Shown piece by piece: positions 49,640-57,961 of a stretch of DNA of 64,000 nucleotides. Position 1 is the stretch's first letter; the number at the start of each line of letters is the position of its first letter. The notes beneath the pieces are model-generated. The model made no database searches. It was not told the origin of the DNA and saw nothing but the letters and a program-made list of their open reading frames with translations. Origin of the DNA: Ypsolopha sequella. Lineage: Eukaryota; Arthropoda; Insecta; Lepidoptera; Ypsolophidae. A program made the position numbers and the translations under genes. The stretch is from assembly GCA_934047225.1 (NCBI GenBank), contig OW203986.1:23253221-23317220 (forward strand), in the 5' to 3' direction.

Positions 49640-49990
49640 ATATAAATATATCGTCATGACATGAATCCCTGAAGGGGTGTCAGAGGTATTCCGGGTGTGA
49701 ACTGTGAAATGCAAGTCACACACTCGGTACACCCGCGTTTTGCCGACGATTATTACGTCCCAACGTGATGGGTGATGAGCCCTATCGCCGTACTTCGGGC
49801 AGAAATACACGCTTTTTAGGGCATGCAGGTTTCCTTACGATATTTTCCTTCACCGTTCAGCAAGTGGTAAGTAAGAACAAATAATATTGCACATTAATTA
49901 CGATAGACTCATTGGTGCATGCCCGACCGGGGATCGAACCTAGGTCCCAAGATTGAGAAGCCAGTGTTCTACCCCTGAGCTACCGCCCCT
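49640..49990 (-). mobile_element. tRNA-derived SINE, full length
   Basis: The minus-strand head GGCGGTAGCTCAGGGGTAG and GGTTCGATCCCCGG are pol III boxes A and B. The body contains GCATGCCCTAAAAAGCGTG and AACGTGGGACGTAATAATCG-type sequence, and the end is TGACGATATATTTATAT. The head looks tRNA-like but has no cloverleaf continuation. It is shared with 55214-55562. Confidence 0.75.
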
Positions 49991-50056
49991 TTTTTAATGT
50001 AATATTTAGTAAATTCCACCAAGTGCTACCAATCACAAGGATGAGAAAATAGCTAC

Positions 50057-50358
50057 CTGTTTCGCCGGTTCATGATATAGATGCGTTGTAGGCGGCGCGG
50101 GCGGCGGCGGCGGAGCGACAAGCGGGGCTGATAGCTGCGTCACTGAATGCACTGGTGGGGCTCCAGGGGAGGTCCCATCCGTGGAGTACCCGGTGCTGTA
50201 CGCACTCTCAGGGGAAGAAAGGTGAGGAGGAGGGAGGGTGCCAGTCGAAGGTGGTGATGGGAGCAGGCGAGGCTGCTTCTGTTTCCGTTTCTTAGCGCGC
50301 CCCAGCTGCGCTTCCATCCATGACTTGAGCCGCGCGCCCAACATGCCGATGCCGGCAC
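50057..50358 (-). CDS. Host gene exon A (most 5' coding exon seen)
   Basis: The acceptor is a pyrimidine-rich tract ending TATTGTCAG before 50358, and the donor CAG|GTAGCT follows 50057. The exon enters in phase 1 and leaves in phase 0. The open frame is 100 codons plus 2 bases, and the first in-frame ATG is at 50344. It encodes an amphipathic start (LGARLKSWMEAQLG), a basic cluster KKRKQKQPR that could be a nuclear localisation signal, then a Ser/Tyr/Thr-rich segment containing SAYSTGYSTDGTSPG, and a PPPPPAPP run that could bind SH3, WW or EVH1 domains. The GC-rich coding composition contrasts with the AT-rich surroundings. The Ser/Tyr motif looks like a conserved short linear motif, but I cannot name its family. 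If translation starts in an upstream exon, that exon must end in phase 1. Confidence 0.78.
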
Positions 50359-50499
50359 CTGACAATAGAAAAAGTTATAAGATCTTTGGCAAAACTTAAA
50401 GAAACGATAAATTTCCAGGGATCTCATAAAATAGAGCAAAACATGAGATTTCCTTCACAACTGCTGAATAATAAATGCTAAGTGAGTCCCGACTCCCGA

Positions 50500-53400
50500 G
50501 GCGCGCAGTAAAATCCTACCTAACTGTGAAGCGATGAAAAACAATACATTTCACCGAAGACGCAAACAATACGTGAAAAATTATTCAGCACGTCCCACAT
50601 TCAGCCACGAAGCTGCTTTTAAATTAAACAAAAGTAGTAACATAAAACATTTTATCGCGTCACCGCCATTTCATTTCAAAGAAAAGCAAGTAACTTCCTC
50701 TACAACGACAAGCGACCGTCTTTGACTCCGGAGAGCCTATAGTATAGATACGTCTATAGATATGTTTGTAGACATTGACATTACTGTCTGAGCCCTCGCC
50801 ATATCGTATTTCAAGAAACCGTAACCGCGGATCGTAAAAAGGGGCCCATTCAGCACCCTCTTACATCAAAGAAATGTGTCTAATAAAAAACAGAAATAGT
50901 ATTTACTGAAGCAATCAGTATTGATGGTAAAACAGTGTCTGTATAATTGCTGAATATTAAAACTGTCAAATAAGTTTGTAACTAATGCTTTAATTTATTG
51001 CACTCTACGGCTTTTAGTCAACAGCATTGTTATCCGTTTTTGTTAATGTGTCGATTAGCGACATACTTCACTGTTTACTATGTCATTTATTGCACGGAAT
51101 AACATCAAAGCAGTCTAACTAAACCCTTGACGATGGTGTTAAACCGAAACCGGTCGGGTTAAATAAGCTTATAAACTGTGAAAAGAGTGCAAGTGTATTT
51201 ATTCATCATGTCGTTTTTGTTTCGTTAAGAAAGGTACTCCTTTTTAATGTAGACTTTCCACTCCTATTACTTTGCTAATGTGTCGACACAGGCGAGTCGG
51301 GTAGTCGCTTTACCTTGAGTTTTATATTCCAGTGTTCACCAAACTGATGGATTATTTCGACTTCTCTGCAAACAACTTCAAACAGGGGGCTGGGGACTTA
51401 TTTTGATCCTATCTGATCCTTAAACCTTCATGTATGTTATCCTTGCAGATGACATATACCTACATACAGATTCCAATACAGGTTAAACAAACATGCACAG
51501 GCTTCTTTTAGATGTTCCACCCCAAATGTTAAATATTTACTATTGTCTTGGTATTTGAATGGCACCTGTCAAATTATTATTGTTTAAAAGGTGAAATTAA
51601 TTTATACAGCCAAATTCATACTGAAAACTCAGTAAGTAGTCGTATCAAGGTTAAAATATGTTCTGTGAGGTTAAATTACCCTTTTTGGTAAATTGAAAAA
51701 ATGTCCTCTTGGCTACTAACGCAAGCCCAGCCCCGAGTCAATACTATGGAATTAAATTTTTCATATTTCCAAAAAAATTGGTCTAAAAAAATACTTACCA
51801 AGCCTCCAGTATGAATTTGGCTGCATAAATTAATGTCACCTTGTATGTAAGAGGGGTGAAAACAAAAGGTTTCCATTTGTTGTAAATATTAGCAGGTAAA
51901 AAAAGAGTTATGTTCTGTCTAGATAGATAGTCGTAAATCCAATGCTTAACTCGTATAGACCCCAAACTTTTAAAAGAAAAGCTTTTAGCTTGTCTAGGTT
52001 AGACTTTACGAAATAGTTTCTAAGGAAACAAAAGCATTAGTGGAAGGTCTAAACTTTCTAGTACCAAAGTTCCGAGCAATAAAATGTTGAGAAACTCTGC
52101 CCACGGTAAGACTTTGAGAAACGAATAGCTGCAGAAAAGACGGATGAAGGCAGCTTATCCAGTCAGAGGCGAGGCGTGAGGGCTGGAAGGAAGGGTGTAA
52201 ACTTACACGAGATTTGGCTAATATTAGCAATCCATTACCGCTCCCGATACGCAGGACTTGAATCAGCAATGTGGTAATGCTTTATTGAGAGGCGGTGAAG
52301 TCGTTTAGTTTAGGGCAAACTCTGCATTTGAGAGACGAAAAGGGGGTGCAACGTAATTTTTCTGGTTTAATAAATAAGGTTGTATCTCGTACTTTATAAA
52401 ATCATTATTGAACAATATTATTATTTTTTTATTTCGGTATTGATATGAAGTATACATGTGAAAATGCGACTGGTTGGAATCTGTTTTTGTATTTTGTATC
52501 TATTCTCATTTTATAATGTAACGAATACATGTATGCAGTGGAAAAGATAACGAAAACATTTGATTTTCCTCCAAATAGGTTGTTTTTCGCAAATTCGCTA
52601 ATTACAATACTTGGAAAAATGGAAACACGAACTTTGGCATTTTAATTTTTTTCTAGGCAACTTGAAATCTTTACCATTCCTCCCAAAAGCCTGTCTACTT
52701 AATTGTCCTCAACTCAGGTCAAAGTGGAATTACGCTAGTCGACCTTAATGGGACTTCCTACCTAAAGTTTACAATCTTATAGGCCGTTAAACTATTTCGT
52801 AAGAGCAGGAATTTGGGTCAGTTAAGTTAAGGCATAGCTACTTAAGGCGCTTTAAAAGTAGAACTCTAATGATGTAAATTATGTAAACATGCATGAGCCA
52901 CCGTAAGCTTATTGTTTGTTATTAGTTGATTTAGTAATTAAATCGAAGAAACAAATCTTGACCGCAATATCTCAACGGCTATTTATCTTTCGTCCCAGTG
53001 CAATGCTCAGATTAATTCTGTCCAAATTCAATTTCGGTTCTCTCGAGTCCAATGGGTCGGTCGAAGATATTTATTATTCTATCCAAGACTATTGGTGCTA
53101 CGTTCTCTAGGTAGCAATTGAAGTTCCAACTATCAAAGGCTTGTTCCTCTGGGAGCGAAACAAGTGATGCTAAAATGTATTCAGCGTTCATTGCTTCGTA
53201 TTTGGTGGGCTGCTTGCGGATAGTGCCAGCTAACCTTGCAATTCACATAAAAGTGCTTCGTTCAGCTCGCATAGCACAGCAAAGCTGTAGTGGAGGGATG
53301 CTTTTACTTCACAGGGCACTAGGAAACGGTCATGGATGTCAATAAATTGCGGTTTCCTACCCAGGAACGGGTTGTTTGTCGCACAGGAAAAGCAATAATG

Positions 53401-55200
53401 TTAAGACACAAACAAATGTGGCAGACGAAAACACGAATGGGAATAATCCCGAATTCGGAACACAATCGCTTACACGTGGAATACACGACCCACGTCTTGG
53501 ATGTACATAATTTGAACAAAAAGGTTTTGTTCGTCGCATTACTTAAATGTTACAAAAGAAGAATCATTTTGAAATACTCAGAGCTTTTGTTCGTTCCCAC
53601 GCAAATGGATACTTTCTGGTCGGATAAAATACCGAATCCGCAAATCATTTATCAGGCTTGTCGCAGCGGCCTAAAGTAACATAAATTTTCAACGTTTTAC
53701 ATTTTCTCTCTTAATATTTATAATAGAAAACGCGCCTCACCTACCCCGTGTTGGGGTAGTAAAAAACGTGAAAAAGCAACACACGAGGGAAGATGGGGCT
53801 TAATTAATAAATCAGGCATTCATTTATGCAGGCAGGCTGTCCCTGGAATGGCAAACGCCATGGGGGTTACAGAAATAAAAGCTCAGAAAAGATGGCGTCG
53901 CGAGGCGACGACGACGGCTAATTGTAACCGCTTTCAGCTCTGCATACAGACCGACCGACTAACTCACCTGTAAAACTGTACAGCCGAAAACAACTCTTAT
54001 GACAACGAACTTAAGTCTTTTACTGGTTTGGTAGTAATGAATTTCAGTGACTTTAGCTGTAGCTGCGGGTAGGCGAGTTGAGTTGATGTGCGAATGCGGG
54101 CCGGTTTTACTGGTTGCATAATTAAAAAGTTTGATAACGGTATGTGCTCAAACGATTTTCTACGTTTTTTACTGTTTATAATACAAAATTAAATATAAAA
54201 CTGTCTAACGTACGCTTCAATGTATCATGTGTTTTGTCAAAGCAAATGTCAACATCTTGAAACTTCACTCCAACATGACTCCAGCTAATGAACTTACAAA
54301 ATAATGAAAAAAAATATATATATATTTTTTCAAAATCTGTCGTCATCCAACACCATGTAATCAGTCCAGCAATATTGGGCATATACCTACCTAAAAATTT
54401 TTCCACTATTTTTTCTATGGTTTTCATTTCTTTGAAGACTCTAAAATTCTACAAGGTCATAAAAACAACTTGAACTATTGGACTGACCATGAAAACCTGC
54501 ATCATTTTTCTATTTGTTAATATTGAAAACTTCGCCATTTATCACGCTCACAGCGACAGAATATCCTCTAGTCATACAGATGACTCAGACGCGAGGAATA
54601 TCAAAAATAGGGTCCCTAGACAAAAAAATGCGATGCAACCATAAGTAGATGGAAATAGAAAATGTTAATGTTTGCTTTCGTACTCTGCAGCAGCAGTTTC
54701 ACTTCGAGACCGCGGGCGTATCCCAGGGGGGGGGTCGAAATATTACAACCTTTTCGCTGCTTTGACGTTTTCCGGATCAAATGCCACTTCTGCTATCAGC
54801 TGCTAGAGAATTATGGAGAATCAAATCAACCCTCACAAACATAATGAATATTAATTTTAGTTCAAATACTTTTTGTCAATTTATTTTCTTGTATCCCCCC
54901 GATACGATAAAACCTGGCTACGCCCTCATGCTTCGAGAGAAAACATTTCTGATATTCATTGAATGATACAGAAGCAATTTTCGTTTACGTGGTTATGTTA
55001 CTTTGGGAAATGTGTTCAGTGTGAGCAGTATATTGTACATGGTTTTATTTTATAAGGTGTTTTAGTTTATTTTTAAGGATATTTTTAGTTTAGTTTAGAT
55101 GTATTTATTTTAGTCCTTTTTATTTTTATTTTAATGTTATTAAGTTAATTGTTTCAATAAATACTCGTATGAATTTTTATAATACCATTTGTTTAATTTA
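50500..55200. other. Upstream region of the host gene, no certain exon
   Basis: Possible minus-strand donors occur at about 50521 (CAGTTAG|GTAGGA) and 53969 (TTTTACAG|GTGAGT). The sequence upstream of the latter has a 41-codon ATG frame that stops before the donor, so either could be an untranslated leader exon. Frames of 60-115 aa at 52.9-53.7 kb on the plus strand lack recognisable content. Confidence 0.4.
51587..51844. mobile_element. Hairpin MITE
   Basis: AAGGTGAAATTAATTTATAC at the left and, inverted, AAGGTGACATTAATTTATGC at the right, followed by AGCCAAATTCATACTG in both arms. Confidence 0.7.
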
Positions 55201-55213
55201 CAAGCGGCGCGGC

Positions 55214-55562
55214 GCGGCGGTAGCTTAGGCGGTAGAACGCTGGCCTCTCAATCTTGAGACTCAGGTTCGTTCCACAGTCGGGCATGCACGAATGAGTTTT
55301 TCGGAATTTATGTACATTTACGTGTATTTGTTAATACAGTTAATACCTTGCTGTACGGTGAAGGAAAAACATCGTGAGGAAACCTGCATGCCCTAAAAAG
55401 CGTGTATTTGTGCCTGAAGAACGGCGTTAGGGCTCACCACCTTGGGACGTTATAATCGTCGTCGGTGAAACGTGGGTATACCGAGTGTGGACTGTGACTT
55501 GCGTTTTCACAGATCACACCCGCGAACACCTCGGACATTTATGTTGTGACGATAAATATGTA
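55214..55562 (+). mobile_element. tRNA-derived SINE, full length
   Basis: Plus-strand relative of 49640-49990: GCGGTAGCTTAGGCGGTAG (box A), CAGGTTCGTTCC (weakened box B), the shared GCATGCCCTAAAAAGCGTG block and the TTGTGACGATAAATATG end. Confidence 0.7.
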
Positions 55563-55994
55563 TACTAATTTTATTTGTAACTTTGTTCTGGTGAGTATTT
55601 TAAACCGGGATGATTATTCAACTTCTAAAATCCATAAATTGATTATCGTGTTGCCATGTGGTAAAAACATAAAAAATTCTTATGTCACGTTTTCCGTTTC
55701 CGTTAAAAATGCAAGCTCGAGCCAAGCTTCTAAGAAAAGGCTCACGTCAAATGAGCGACAATTGTGAAGATTTGTAAGAACTGCAAGAGTCTCTGAGACG
55801 CAAAGAGCTAAGTCTGAAATGCAGCTTGATTGCAGCCCACCGGCTGGAGCTCGTTTTATTATGTCTGGCTAAGGAATTTAAGTAGTGAAAATTTACAGAT
55901 ATATTTTTTATTTAACTAAACCTGTGAAAGCTTGATGAGGACTAAAACGATGCCGGCACGGTATAATCAGTGTATAATCAGTTGATAACAGTCG

Positions 55995-56160
55995 GAACTG
56001 TAACACGCGAGGGTTCCGGCACCGCGCTCACCAACCCGCCTGCCCAGCGTGTGTGAGTATGGGTATTTCTTCCAAGAGAACCACCAAGTGTGGCGAAATC
56101 TTGGAAAGGCCTATGTCCAGCAGTGGATGAACCAGGCTGGTGGATGGATCGATGGACTAA
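55995..56160 (+). mobile_element. Short 5'-truncated copy of the RTE-like 3' end
   Basis: Plus-strand copy ending GGCCTATGTCCAGCAGTGGA then GGTGGATGGATCGATGG. More diverged than the other copies. A still smaller relic lies at about 3700-3770. Confidence 0.55.
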
Positions 56161-56651
56161 CACTACTTCAGGAATGGGTATACCTTTAGTTGGAAATACA
56201 CCTATATTTCGTCACATACAGGTTTATGTTGATACATAAATTTATGAGTTATTTCTCATATGTATGATGACATGGATCTCTTTCGCTCGGACCTCGTACA
56301 GTACGGATGCGTGTCATTGTGCTCCGTAATTAATTAAAGAAAAAAGTCCATTAAAAGTGATAATTGTGTAGTGAAAACCAGTTAAGTTTAATTATATTAA
56401 CCCTTGTTTCCGTGTGAAGATTTAAATTTCCTTCAATCAACTGTGAAAGGTGAAATATAAGGAAAAACAAACCGAACAAGCAAGTACCTAGTGAACATTT
56501 TTATTCCGAGAACATTGGCTTGTCAACAACCGCCACTCGGCGTGAACCGGTCTCCACACACACACACAGCAATAACAGACATTCACTGACGTCAATGTGC
56601 GACGTGATACGTGAGAGTGTGGCACTTATTTTCACACCTCTTACTATATAC

Positions 56652-56722
56652 GGCGTGGACCAGCGGTAGAAGTGCTGCCTGAGACGCATTGATCTCCGGT
56701 TCGAATCTATCCAAGGCAATTC
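56652..56722 (+). promoter_or_regulatory. tRNA-like segment (box A and box B) in the LINE leader
   Basis: TGGACCAGCGG matches 10 of 11 positions of pol III box A, and GGTTCGAATCT matches 10 of 11 of box B, at tRNA-like spacing, 72 bp upstream of ORF1. The stems do not pair well, so it is not a tRNA gene. It may be a captured SINE or tRNA relic, or part of the element's internal promoter. Confidence 0.5.
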
Positions 56723-56793
56723 TTTTTATTAAGTTTATCGTTTTGTTTTTTGATTTTCTACTGAATTATAAGCTGAATTCGATACTATAAATA

Positions 56794-57669
56794 ATGCCAT
56801 TACCAAGATCACCGCAAGAGATAATTAATACACCCGAGCGAATAAGCCAAATTGATGACGCTAACATAACCAAACGCAGCGCCCGTACATGTAAATCGGA
56901 TGTTGACGATAGATTGAGCGACTTTATGGAAGAGATACGTTGTATGATCAAGACGTCCGACCGTGGGCATGAGAAAAAATATTCCACATTGCAAACTACT
57001 ATAGCCGAAATCAAAGGCCAAATTACAGAAATTGGAAAATCTGTGGACTTTCTTACGACATCCAATACTGAAATCGAGAAAAAGTTACAAGAGATGGAGG
57101 CGGAGCGCAAAGAACAACAGAAGTATATAATAATTCTGGAAGACAGACTGGAAAGGTATGAACGTAATACATGCCTCACGCAAATTGAAGTCAGAAATAT
57201 CCCTAAAATACAAATGGAAACCAAAAAAGATCTGATTAATATTGTGAAACAAGCTGGAACTGCAATAAATCATCCTATAGAACTTTCTGATATAAAGGAT
57301 GTATTTCGTGTCAACACAAAGTCTGAAACCAACAAACCAATTATTGTGGAATTTACTAGCGTTCTTACTAAGGAAAATGTAATCCAATCGGCCAAAAACC
57401 ACAACAGAAGCCGCAAGAATAAAGATGAAAAACTCAATTCAAAACACCTGAAACTGGAAGGGCCTGCGAAACCTGTTTATATCTCCGAGAATCTACCCTT
57501 TAAGAGCAAGAAGCTATTTTATCTCGCACGTGATTTTGCTAAAACTTACCAGTTTGACTTCTGCTGGACATCGCGCGGAACGGTATTCTTGCGCCGTAAG
57601 GAAGGGTCCCCACAGATACGAATCCAAGACGAGGCTGACCTAACTAAACTGAAACAGGAATACAAATGA
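56794..57669 (+). CDS. LINE ORF1 protein, coiled coil plus FP-like C-terminal domain
   Basis: A 291-aa RNA-binding/chaperone-type ORF1. Residues about 60-125 form a heptad-rich coiled coil that should trimerise or dimerise. Residues about 128-205 (IEVRNIP...DIKDVFRV...KPIIVEF) resemble the RRM-like core of L1-type ORF1 proteins. Residues about 225-291 (PVYISENLPFKSKKLFY..., FCWTSRGTVFLRR) resemble the C-terminal domain shared by insect transposon ORF1 proteins and baculovirus FP proteins (the Baculo_FP family). No CCHC zinc knuckle or PHD finger is present. It probably binds the element's RNA. The start is the first ATG after a long untranslated leader. The FP relationship is from memory of the family and needs a profile search. 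Confidence 0.8.
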   Translation: MPLPRSPQEIINTPERISQIDDANITKRSARTCKSDVDDRLSDFMEEIRCMIKTSDRGHEKKYSTLQTTIAEIKGQITEIGKSVDFLTTSNTEIEKKLQEMEAERKEQQKYIIILEDRLERYERNTCLTQIEVRNIPKIQMETKKDLINIVKQAGTAINHPIELSDIKDVFRVNTKSETNKPIIVEFTSVLTKENVIQSAKNHNRSRKNKDEKLNSKHLKLEGPAKPVYISENLPFKSKKLFYLARDFAKTYQFDFCWTSRGTVFLRRKEGSPQIRIQDEADLTKLKQEYK

Positions 57670-57961
57670 CTAGGCCCTAAATATCCAAAATTAACCTTTT
57701 TTGGCTCACCTGCACGCTACTTTTTTGTTTTAGTTAAAATTTTGATAGTTAATATAAGTTTATCTTGTATCAGAAGCAAACTCACACACACCTACACACC
57801 ATCTCCTTCCCTTTTCTTACCTAATAGGAAGTCTAAAATCAGCAATAATTTTATCCCAATTTGGTATATGTCCAGTCAACCAAATAAATCCAAAATAAAG
57901 TTCCACTCTCGGAGTATGAGGCTTACTAAATTTTGGTCCCTGCGTAACTCTCTATTCAAAC

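Larger units (their letters stand above)
37144..50358 (-). other. Five-exon host protein-coding gene (3' part), unknown family
   Basis: Gene-level entry for five minus-strand exons: 50358-50057, 39327-39008, 38915-38659, 37903-37470 and 37233-37144. Every junction has AG acceptors and GT donors, and the phases agree in series (0, 2, 1, 0, then stop). From the in-frame ATG at 50344 the coding length is 1389 nt, or 462 aa plus TAG. The protein is rich in Pro, Arg and Ser, with a basic cluster near the N-terminus, an acidic stretch in the middle and amphipathic or leucine-rich helices near the C-terminus. No enzymatic domain is visible, and a scaffold or cytoskeletal role would be a guess. The intron between the first two exons is 10.7 kb and full of repeats, so an in-frame exon there could have been missed. 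The true start may lie further upstream. Confidence 0.8.

Noticed and set aside
49920..49990. tRNA gene on the minus strand
   Set aside because: Boxes A and B are present, but it continues into a SINE body shared with 55214-55562 and lacks a proper 3' acceptor arm.
53332..53679. 115-aa plus-strand frame
   Set aside because: It is the longest chance frame of the region, but there are no motifs and the opposite strand is equally open.
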